Part shown: piece after piece, positions 24,240 to 33,400 of the stretch
Layout of the letters: every line of letters begins with the position of its first letter
Numbering within the stretch: the first letter of the stretch is position 1
Assembly: GCA_965243805.1 (NCBI GenBank)
Contig: OZ251577.1
Location: 434,001 to 498,000 of the forward strand
From: CATQHQ01 sp965243805
GTDB taxonomy: Bacteria > Gemmatimonadota > Gemmatimonadetes > Longimicrobiales > Gaopeijiaceae
DNA: 64,000 nt
Direction of reading: 5' to 3'
Position numbers and translations under genes: made by a program
Notes under the pieces: generated by a model
Database searches by the model: none
The model's input: only the letters and a program-made list of their open reading frames with translations
What the model was told of the DNA's origin: nothing

Positions 24240-24422
24240 TTAGGCTGGGCTCGTGCCTGTCAGAGAAGTCCATCCAATACCGTTGATCTGACTGGGGTTC
24301 GACGGGTGGAAGGTATCGAAGAGGGGGCGGTTTCGGTAGTCCTCGGGTTCAAGGGCCCGGACGAAGTGCCTTCGAGAAGACCGCTCGACGGCTTCTTTCT
24401 GAAAATAGTCCCATCCAGCCAT
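24240..24422 (-). CDS. Possible 60-residue small protein upstream of the GHKL gene
   Basis: A short frame starting at ATG 24422 encodes MAGWDYFQKEAVERSSRRHF and continues ALEPEDYRNRPLFDTFHPSN to a stop at 24240, 36 bases before the GHKL start and in the same direction. Its composition (aromatic, Asp, Asn, few Ala/Arg/Pro) looks like real protein, unlike chance frames in this GC-rich DNA. The frame stays open further upstream as antisense to the Rpn gene, so it may instead be the 3' remnant of a gene cut off by insertion. No recognised family and no good ribosome binding site. Confidence 0.35.
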   Translation of the reverse strand: MAGWDYFQKEAVERSSRRHFVRALEPEDYRNRPLFDTFHPSNPSQINGIGWTSLTGTSPA

Positions 24423-24557
24423 GGGAACGTCCCAATCGACATCAGATACTGGAGGACAGAGGCCGGGAACCCGTCCTGGACCGCTTCGGAGGGCCAGTCC
24501 GCACCGTCCTCCGGAGCGTCGCCCCAGCCGCTGCCGAAAGCCGAAAGGCCGCCCTCC

Positions 24558-25676
24558 ATGAACCGAACCCCCAAGAAGCCACCCGCTACCGAACCCGCTC
24601 TCGAGCCCGCGCCCGACCCCACGCCGAAGCACTATCGCAGGCACGACGAGTCCTACAAGAAGCTCTTCAATGTACCCCTGGCCGCCGAAGCGCTCATCCG
24701 CGACTTCGCCGCCAAGGACTGGGCCCACGAACTCGACATGACGACCCTCCAGCCCTTCCCGACCGAGACCGTCGGCCCCGACCTGAAGCGCCAGAGCGGC
24801 GACTGCGCCTGGCACGTCCGCTTCAAGGACGGGCGCTCCGTGGTCTTCCTCTTCGAGTTCCAGTCCTCCGTGGACCCCGACATGGTGCTCCGGATGCTGA
24901 GCTACACCGCAGCGGCGCTCACCACCCTGCGCAGCAACAAGGCACTGCTGGACCCCGGCGGCGCGACCCCGCTCGTGGTCCCGAACGTCCTGCACACCGG
25001 CCCGAAGCCGTGGGACGCGGCCACAACGGTGTCCGCGCACGCGGACAGGCGCGAGTTCCCGCCGGACGTGGCGCTGGCGGTCGGCGGCTTGGAGGTCCGC
25101 CACGCCTACCAGTTGCTTGACTTGCTGCGGGAGTTCGCGCAAGACTTGTTGTCGGAGGACGGCTTGATGTGCTGGCTGGCCGCCTTGGAGCTGGACCCGT
25201 GGCCGAACTTTCCACGTGTGCACCGGGCACTGGCGGCGCGGTGGGCCAGCGCGGAGTGTCTGGCGGCCCGGCAGGCGTTCGCGAAGTGGACGGTGGAGCG
25301 GATGTGGGCGCCCGACGTGCCGGACGAGGTTCTGGGCGAGATCAAGGAGCGGATCGAACAACCGACGGAGGCAGAAGAGATGGGCCAGACGTACACGGAG
25401 TGGTTGGAGAGCACCCAGCCGCAGGTCCTGGAGCGGGGGATGGAACGGGGTCGCGAGCAGGGTCGCACGGAGGGCAGCGCAACGATGCTGGTGCGCCTGG
25501 CGTCGCGACGGTTCGGGGCGGAGACGGCGGAGAAGTTGGCCGGGCTGGTGCGGGCCATGGGCGCGGAGCAGCTGGCCCGGGTCGGCGACGCGGTGGTGGA
25601 CTGCGACACGGGGGACGAGCTGCTGGAAGCCGCAACCAACGGGGCGACCGAAGGAGGCCAAGGGGGGTGCGAGTGA
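24558..25676 (+). CDS. Rpn-family PD-(D/E)XK nuclease with DUF4351-like C-terminus
   Basis: A 372-residue Rpn (recombination-promoting nuclease, formerly transposase_31) protein. The N-terminal region is Pro-rich; the nuclease core begins at HDESYKKLFNVP. Active-site pattern: Asp in GDCAWHVRF and the E-x-Q motif in VVFLFEFQSSVD. The C-terminus (LVRLASRRFGAETAEKLAGL and ARVGDAVVDC) resembles DUF4351. Rpn proteins cleave DNA and some act in phage defence, with an internally started C-terminal product acting as inhibitor in E. coli (published family knowledge). ATG 24558 gives a complete domain. It is divergent from the GHKL operon across a 354-base gap that holds the possible small frame at 24240-24422. 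Confidence 0.8.
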   Translation: MNRTPKKPPATEPALEPAPDPTPKHYRRHDESYKKLFNVPLAAEALIRDFAAKDWAHELDMTTLQPFPTETVGPDLKRQSGDCAWHVRFKDGRSVVFLFEFQSSVDPDMVLRMLSYTAAALTTLRSNKALLDPGGATPLVVPNVLHTGPKPWDAATTVSAHADRREFPPDVALAVGGLEVRHAYQLLDLLREFAQDLLSEDGLMCWLAALELDPWPNFPRVHRALAARWASAECLAARQAFAKWTVERMWAPDVPDEVLGEIKERIEQPTEAEEMGQTYTEWLESTQPQVLERGMERGREQGRTEGSATMLVRLASRRFGAETAEKLAGLVRAMGAEQLARVGDAVVDCDTGDELLEAATNGATEGGQGGCE

Positions 25677-25831
25677 CTGGACCGCCCTTGGAAACGGAGG
25701 CCCGTCACCAGCAACGATATGGGACACGATACGGGACACGATGCGGCCCGTTGATGGGACATCTGGCCGGACATTTCAGGTAGTAGAAATCCGCTGGGGA
25801 GCCGCCCAAGCTGTTCAGCAGGCACTTGGAT

Positions 25832-25995
25832 GCTCGCCGAAGAGGTCGATCGCGAACCGTAGACTCCGGGCCGTGCCCGCGCTGGCACTCGGGCCGGAGC
25901 CGGCGTCGGGCTCGTCGCCCAGCAGGGCCCAGCGGGTGCCGGCGTTGAGCCGGTAGCCGGAGGCGCCGCCAGCCGCGTCGCCCCATGTCGGCTCG
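25832..25995 (-). pseudogene. Internally deleted remnant of an autotransporter 3' end
   Basis: The minus strand encodes fragments matching the end of the autotransporters: LRFAIDLFGE, GYRLNAGTRWALLGDEPDAG and a short downstream match to the barrel strand around TWGD. Relative to autotransporter A, the sequence jumps from about 5450 to about 5671, so ~220 bases are deleted inside the remnant. It lies between two convergent Rpn genes, 1.4 kb from the stop of autotransporter B. It is evidence for a third copy or for recombination between A and B. The rest of 25677-26022 shows nothing further. Confidence 0.75.
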
Positions 25996-26022
25996 TAGGA
26001 CCAGGACTAGGTTGGGTTAGCG

Positions 26023-27129
26023 TTAGCCGGTGGTCGCCTTGGCGATCAGTTCGTCGCCCGTCTCGCACTCCACCACCAGCCGGCCCACTCGCGCCAGCCG
26101 TGAGCGGTCCGTCACGCCGGCAAGCACGTCCGCCAGCCGCTCCGCCGCATCCGCGCCGAACTTCCACCTAGCCGTGTCGACGTACGCCCGACGCAGCCCC
26201 TGGGCCTCGCCGAGCTTCTGGCCGAGCTTTTTGCCGCGGGCCTCGCCGAGTTCCTGGCCCCGCGCCTCCCCGCGCGCTAGGGCGTGCTTCTCCACTGCCG
26301 AGATATGGTTCCCGTACACCTTGCCCGCCTCCTTCAGCGTGTCCAACTGTTCGATGATCTCCGCCGGCGCCCCCCAATCTATCAGCTGAAGCCGAAGCCA
26401 CGCGACCCACGCCGCCCGCAACTCCGGCGTGTCCAACTGCTCGTCCAGCGCCATCAGCGCTTGAGCGATCCGCTCCGGGTCCAGCTCGGCGCGCAGCACT
26501 AGGCCCGCACGCACGCGCCCCACCTTGCGCAGGTTGAGAGACGCCCCCTTCGCCGCCTCCGCCTCCTCGTCCAGCAGCACCACACGCTGGCCGTAGATGA
26601 ACGGCCTCAGCTCCTCCGGCACGAGCTTCTCCAACTCGCACGCCTTGCTCAACACCGCCTTCCACCGGCCCTCGAAGCTCTTCACCACCACGAACAGCAC
26701 CGCGCTCTCCTCCCCCTCGGCCCCGGCGCCCCGGCCCTCCGTCAGGCTCTGGTAGCACAGCGCCGTCTCGAGCAGTGCGCGGGTCGCCATCGTCCTGTCC
26801 TCCGTCGACTGGAACTCGAAGAGGACGACGAGCCAGAGCGGACGGCTGCGGAACCGGACCCTCCACGCCATGTCGACCAGGCGGACCGTCTCGCTCTCGG
26901 CGTCCACGAACTCGGTGGGCATCTGCTCGAGGGTGTCGAAGTCGAGGTCGTCGGTCCAGGTACCGCCGACGGACGGGCCGACGAACTCGACGACGACCTC
27001 CTCGACGATTTCCGCGAACGAGTAGAACTGCTTGTACACGCGGTCCTTCTCGCCGTGCTTCGGCTGGTCGGATGGCTTGCGCTGGACGGATTGCTTGCGC
27101 TGGTGGGATTGCTTGGGCTGGTCGGACAT
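26023..27129 (-). CDS. Rpn-family nuclease (copy A of a duplicated pair)
   Basis: A 368-residue Rpn-type protein. Residues 1-25 are Gln/Pro/Lys repeats (QPKQSHQRKQSVQRK). The core has YKQFYSFAEIVEEVV, the active-site Asp in VRLVDMAWRVRF and E-x-Q in LVVLFEFQSTED. Then come a helical region and a Gly/Ala/Glu/Lys-rich heptad stretch (ARGQELGEARGKKLGQKLGE, ~285-310), and a C-terminal module (RWKFGADAAERLADVLAG) similar to the one in the 24558 gene. The close paralogue at 44973-46095 carries a frameshift. ATG 27129 is conserved between both copies. It converges with the 24558 Rpn gene. Confidence 0.85.
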   Translation of the reverse strand: MSDQPKQSHQRKQSVQRKPSDQPKHGEKDRVYKQFYSFAEIVEEVVVEFVGPSVGGTWTDDLDFDTLEQMPTEFVDAESETVRLVDMAWRVRFRSRPLWLVVLFEFQSTEDRTMATRALLETALCYQSLTEGRGAGAEGEESAVLFVVVKSFEGRWKAVLSKACELEKLVPEELRPFIYGQRVVLLDEEAEAAKGASLNLRKVGRVRAGLVLRAELDPERIAQALMALDEQLDTPELRAAWVAWLRLQLIDWGAPAEIIEQLDTLKEAGKVYGNHISAVEKHALARGEARGQELGEARGKKLGQKLGEAQGLRRAYVDTARWKFGADAAERLADVLAGVTDRSRLARVGRLVVECETGDELIAKATTG

Positions 27130-27335
27130 GGGCGGCCTCCATTCCTTTCCCCGAGTGGGAGTGGGGTTCCTTGTTGCGTCCAGGGTGGACGCGGGAGGCC
27201 CCGCCCGGGGCCCGGGGGAACCCGGTACGGCGGGCGGGGCGCGTCCCCGACAAGGTGGAGCCGCAGAATGGGCGTTTGGCTAGGTGGATGGGCGCGAAAA
27301 TGCGCGGAGGCGACCGCCGAGGGCCGAGCGCTGAC
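27130..27335. repeat. Duplicated upstream region of Rpn copy A
   Basis: About 200 bases upstream of the Rpn start are alignable with 46096-46285 upstream of the frameshifted copy (shared blocks such as GGCGGCCTCCATTCCTTTCC and GCGTTTGGCTAG). The duplication thus includes the promoter region and the whole gene, roughly 1.3 kb. No terminal inverted repeats were found. The remaining 27336-27435, up to the autotransporter B stop, shows nothing recognisable. Confidence 0.7.
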
Positions 27336-27435
27336 GCGCCCAAAGGTTACTTATGCCAGGGTACGACGCCGGGGACGGGTGGCGACCAAGAAGGGAACAA
27401 CTGCTCCATCACCAGCCCTCCTCCACGGGCGGGTC

Positions 27436-30400
27436 CTACTTGAACCCGATCCGCCCTTGGAGGCCGAGGCGTCGCTCCGTGGGCTGTAGGTCGCTGGCGA
27501 CCTGTTCGCCGAAGAGGTCGATGGCGAACCGCAGGTGCCGGGCCGTGCGTGCGCTGGCACTCGGGCCGGAGGCGGCGGCGGGCTCGTCGCCCAGTAGTGC
27601 CCAGCGGGTGCCAGCGTTGAGCCGGTAGCCGGAGGCGCCATCGCGGCTCCAGCGGCCGAACGGCGTCACCTGTGCGCCGCCGGGCAGGACGACGCCCCAG
27701 CCCACCTCCATCGCCAGCCGGTCCGGCGTCCAGCCGGGCGTGGCGGCGGCTTGGGGCGCCGTTGGGTCGCCCAGCGGAGCGGGCTGGTGCGGTGCGAACC
27801 CGGCCTGGGCCTGCCACAGCGACTGGGCACCACCCAGCCCGTCGCCCCATGTCGGCTCGAGCGAGAACGACAGCCCGCCCTGATCACGGCCCGGCTGCAA
27901 CCGCACCGCGAACCCGGCGCCCCACTCCCGGAACGCGCTCGTCTGGTGCGCCACCAGCGCGCGGCCGCGCGCCTCCACGCTCAACCCGGTGGCCATGTGC
28001 GCGAACCCCAGCGTCGCGCCCGCCTCCGCGCCCAGACCACTCTCCGCGTCGCCGCCATCCCACCGACCGCCGAGATCGAGCCGGCCCTGCAGCGCCGCGC
28101 CCTCGCCCACCGCCCACTGGCCGCTCAGCTCCGGTGCAAACCGCACCCGCTGCGCCATCGCCGTGACGCCCGCCAAGTCCACCGCGGCGTCCGACTCAAT
28201 GCGCACCGTGAAGGCGTCGGCGCGCAGCGCCAGCGGTCCGATCAGCTCCTGGCGCGCGCCCAACGCCGCCATGCGCATCTGGATGTCGGTGCTGAACCGC
28301 CCGCCCACCGTTTCGGTCAGGTCCGCCGAGCCCCGGCCCGCGCCTACCAAGCCCCACAGTCCCAGCCCCTGGCGGGGCGACCAGTGCAGGTAGGGGTAGA
28401 GGCTGGTCAGGCGGGCGTCCACCGTGCCCGTCCCGTTGTGCCTGCTGGTGAACTCGGAGTCGAGCGCGCTGCGCGAGCCCGCCAGCCCCAGCAGCAGCCC
28501 CGAGCCGAACCGGTAGTCCAGCCCGGCATAGATCGAGCGCGTGCCGCCCTCGAGCAGGAGCCCGTCGTTCGGCGCGCTCTCGAACTCGCTCCCGTTTGCC
28601 TGGCCCCACAGCGTCCAGCCCGAGCGGGAGGGCGACGCCTGGGGCGCGGCGTCATCGGGCGCGCCCGTCGCGTCGGCACCGGAGGCAGAGGCGTCGGCAC
28701 CCGTGGCCGAAGCCGGGCCGCCAGCGGCGGTCGAAGCCGGGCTACCAGCGTCGTTGCCGCCGAACGACAGTTGGAACGAGCTGCGGGTGAGCAGGTCGCC
28801 GCCCGAGAGCGGGTCGAACCCGATGCTGCCCCGCCCGATCCGGTCCGCGCCTTCCTGCTGGCCCGTGTACGCGCCGCCGCCACCGCCGAAGCCGCCCGTG
28901 GCGTCCATGGCGCCGGGACCGCCCATGGCACTGTGACCACGCATGGCGCCGTCGCCGAACAGCAGCGCCGCCATGTCGAGGTGCGCGCCGCCGGCACCGC
29001 CAGCCAGGCCCGCGCCAGCCGCCCGGGGAGCCGTGAACTGCATCCCCAGCAGGCTCGACGCGCTCCGCGCCAAGTCTCCGATGCCGCACTGCTGGCCGCC
29101 GGGACCGCCGGGGCCGCCGCCGAACGCGCCGCAGTCCAGTGAGCGGCCGCCCAGATTCACGTGCGAGCCGCCCGACGAGGACTCGAGGCTCAGCCGGCCG
29201 CCGATCGCATCCACCGTCTCGGCGCCCAGCGAGCGGCCGAACGCCGTCAGCGCCATCTGCAACGTGCGTGCACGCTCCGACCGCGACGGCTCCACCGTCA
29301 CCTGCACCTGCTGCGTCGCCGTCAGGCCGCCCGGGTCGCTCGCCGTCACCGTCACCGTCGCAACCCCCAGCGCCTGCGGCGCGATCGACAGCCGGCCGCC
29401 TGCGGTCACCGACGCCGTCGCAACCCCCGGCGAAGAGGACTCGGCCGCGTAGCTCAGCGCGTCGCCGTCCGGGTCCCGGAAGTACGGCGCCAAGTCCTCC
29501 TCCGCAGCTGCGCCGTACGCCTCCAGCATCTTCGGCGCCATCGCGCCCACCGCCTCCGGACCCTCGTTTTCGTCCAGCAGCTCCACCGTCGCTCGGGCCT
29601 CGTCCGCCAAGCCGCCCGCGTCCTCTACCCGCACCGTCAGCGCGAACGACGTTGGGCCGGCCTCGTAGTCCTCGCCCGTTCCTACATAGCGCACCTCGCC
29701 GGTCCCAGCGTCCACCTGGAACCGTCCGGCGTCGCCCTCCGCCAAGCTGTACGTCAGCGCGTCGCCCTCGTCCGGGTCCGTCGCCTCCGTCTGGCCCAGC
29801 AGCACGGGTCCGCGAGCGTTCTCCGACAGCTCGAACCCATACGCACTGTCCGCGAACGCCGGCGCCTCGTTCTCGTTCAGCACCGCCACCGTCACGCTCG
29901 CCGTGTCCGCCAACCCGCCCGCGTCCGTCGCCTGCACCACCAGCACGTACTCCGGCGGGCCGGACTCGTAGTCCTCGCCCGCGCCTACGTAGCGCACCTC
30001 GCCGCTCGCGCCGTCCACCTCGAACCGCCCGGCATCGCCGTCAGCCAGGCTGTACTTCACCACGTCGCCCTCGTCCTCGTCCGTCGCTTCCACCATCCCC
30101 AGCGCCATCGGGCCGGGTGCGTTCTCCGACAGCTCGAACGCATACGCCGAGTCGGCGAACACGGGGGCTTCGTTCACGTTCAGCAGCGTCACCATCGCCG
30201 TCGTCGCCGCCGAAAGTCCGGTCCGGTCCACCGCCACCACCGTGAACTCCCAGCTCGTCGGGCCGGTCTCGTAGTCCTCGCCCGGACCCGCGTAGCGCAC
30301 TTCGCCCGTCGCGGCGTCCACCTCGAACCGCTCCGACTCGGTGCCCGCCAGCAGGTACCGCACCGTGTCCGCAGCGTCGGCGTCCACAGCCGCCACCATC

Positions 30401-33400
30401 CCCAGCGCCACCGGTCCGACCACGCCCTCGTTCAGCTCCCACTCGTAGCGCTCGGCGCCGAACACGGGGGGCTCGTTCTCGTCCATCACCGTCACCTCGA
30501 CACGCACGTCCGCCGTCAGGCCGCCGCCGTCGGTGGCGCGCACCACCAGCTCCCAGCGCGCCGACTCGCTCTCCGCGTCCTCGCCGGCGCCCACGTACCG
30601 CACCACGCCGCTGGCAGCCACCACCTCGAACCGCTCGGCGTCGCCCTCCGCCAGCGCGTACCGCGCTCGGTCGCCAGCGTCCGGGTCCACAGCCGCAACC
30701 TTCCCCAGCAGCACCGGTCCCGCAGCGTTCTCCGCCAGCCCGAACGCATACGCCGTGTCCGCGAACGCAGGCGCCTCGTTCTCGTCCCGCAGCAGCACCG
30801 CCACCACCGCTTCCACCCGCAACCCGGCCAGGTCCGTCGCGCTCACCGTCAGCTCCCACGACTTGGCGCCGTCCGCCGCCTCATAGTCCTCGCCCGCGCC
30901 TACGTACGTCACCTCGCCGGTCGCAACGTCCAGCTCGAACAGATCGCCCGCGCCGCCGTCCGACTCCAGCGCATACCGCAGCGTGTCGCCCTCGTCCAGG
31001 TCCACCGCCTGAGCCACGCCCACCGCCATGGGGCCGACGGCGTTCTCCGGCAGACCGAACTCGAAGCGCTCCATCACGAACGCCGGCGGGTCGTTCACGT
31101 TCATCACCAGCACGCGCACCACGGCGCGGCCCACGCGGCCGTCGCCCGCCAGCGCACGCACCTCCATCACGTAGTTGGAGCGCACCTCCGCGTCCTCGCC
31201 CTCGCCCACGTACGTCACCTCGCCGCTCCGGGCGTCCACCTCGAAGAGCCCCTCGCTGCCGTCGCCCAGCTCGTACGTCACCTCGCCGCCGAACGGGTCC
31301 TCCGCAGCCACCTCGCCCACCACCACCGGGCCCGCCACATCCTCCACCAGCTCGAACTCGTACTCGGCAGCGCCGAAGTACGGGTCCGTGCCTCCGCCGC
31401 CGGTCACGCCCTGGCCCTCCACATCCTCCAGCGCCGCGCTCCCCAGCACCACGTCAGCCACCGCAGAGCCGCCCGCGATCACGATCGCCGCGCCGGCGCC
31501 CACCTCCAGGGCGTCCTCCGGCACGCTGAAGCCGTCCGAGTCCGAGTCCGCCGGCACCACGCGGTACCGGAACAGCAGGCGTCCAGTGCCGCTCCCCGAC
31601 ACGTACGCCGCCATCCGCCGAGCGTTGCCGATCACCAGCGCCAGCCGCGGGACGCCCGTCACCGCCACCGCGCGACTGAACGTCACCTCCACCTCGATCT
31701 GCTCGCCCGCCCGGTACGACGCACCCCTCGGCGTGCTCGCCACGCGAGCGCTCATCACCACCGGCGCCACCACAATCGTGCCGTCCACCTTGTGGTCCGC
31801 GTCCGCTGCAATCTCATGGCCCGTTATGTCCAACGACGCATCGAAGCCGCGCTCCGGGTGCATCACGTTCTTGATCGTCCCGCCGTTCAGCGTCAGCGCG
31901 CCCGCACTCACCGATATCCCGGCCGTCGTCTGGTCCTCGCCGCCCGGTCCCGCACCGCCCGAGCCCGCGCCCTGCACCCAGTACTCGAACGTCAGCAGTT
32001 CCGTGCCCGAACCCGACACGTACCGCGCCTGGCGCAAGCGGCCGGTCATTTCGAGCTCCAGCTGCGGCGCGCCAGTCACCGCCACCTCGCGGTCGAACCC
32101 CACGTAGAACGTGATCCGCTCGCCCAGACCGTACGTGTCCCCGGTCGCCGGCTCGCTCGTGATCAACACAGTGTTCACACTCGCCGGCGCGATCGTGCCG
32201 TTCACCTTGTGGCCCGCCTGCGGCGTCGTCAGCGCATGCGTGCCCAGCCCCAGCGACGCCGCCAGCGAGGCGTCCCGCCCGTCGTTGATCGCGCCCGAGT
32301 TCAGCGTCAGCGCGCCCGCAGCCACCTCGATCCCGTCGTTGTCGATGTCCGCGGCCACCGCCGTGTAGCTGAACCGCAACGTGCGCGTGCCCGTGCCGCT
32401 CGCATACTCCGCCGGACGCGGGGTCCCGCCGATGTCCAGCGCCAGCTGCGGCGTCCCGCCCGTCGTCACAACGTTCACCGGACGGTTGAACGTCACGTCC
32501 ACCTCAATCTGCTCGCTCGCGGCGTACGTCTGGTCCAGCGGGGAGCTCGCGATCGACAACCCGCTCACCGCCGCCGCCGTCCGCGTGCCCGACGTCTTGT
32601 AGTTCGCGTCGTCCGTGAACGAGTGCGCGGCCAGCCACAGCACCGCGGCCGCCCCCGAGCCCGACACCGTGATCGTCCCGCCGTTCAGCCCCAGTGCCGC
32701 GTCGGCGACGCTGATCCCGTCCGCGTCCGTGTCCGTCGACTGCACCACGTACCGGAATACCAGCGACGCCGTGCCCGTGCCCGACACGTACTCCGCCTGG
32801 CGCGTGTTCGCGCCGATCCCCAAGCCCAGCTGCGGCGTGCCGCCCGTCACGTCCACGTTCACCGTCCTGGCGAACCGCACCGTCGCCACGATCGTGTCGT
32901 CCAGCTCGTATGTGGAGGCCGCGATCGGATCGTTCAGCGAGAGGTCGGACACCCACGCCCGGCTCGCCGCTACGCGGTGCGCCGGACTGTTCATCACCAC
33001 CGCGTCCCCCAACGTCAGAAAAGCATTCTCCGTCGTCGAGCCCGCCGTCGTGATCGTGCCCGAGTTCAACGTCAGGGCGTTCGCCACCACGCTGACCCCG
33101 TTGAAGTCCTGGTCGCTCGGCGCCACCGTGTAGCCGAACACTAGGCGCGACGATCCCGATCCTGACGCGTACTCCGCCTGCACCGTCCCGGTGTTCAGCC
33201 CCAGCGCCAGCTGCGGCGTGCCCGTCACGTCCACCGCCTTGTTGAACTCCACCGTCGCCTCGATCACGTCGCCCGGCACGTAGGTCGAGTCCGCCGGCGA
33301 GTTCAGCGTCAAGCCGATCACCGACGCGGGACCCAAGTTGCCGTCCACCTTGTGGTTCGCGCTGTTCACGATCGCATGGTGACCGAACTTCGAGGAGACG

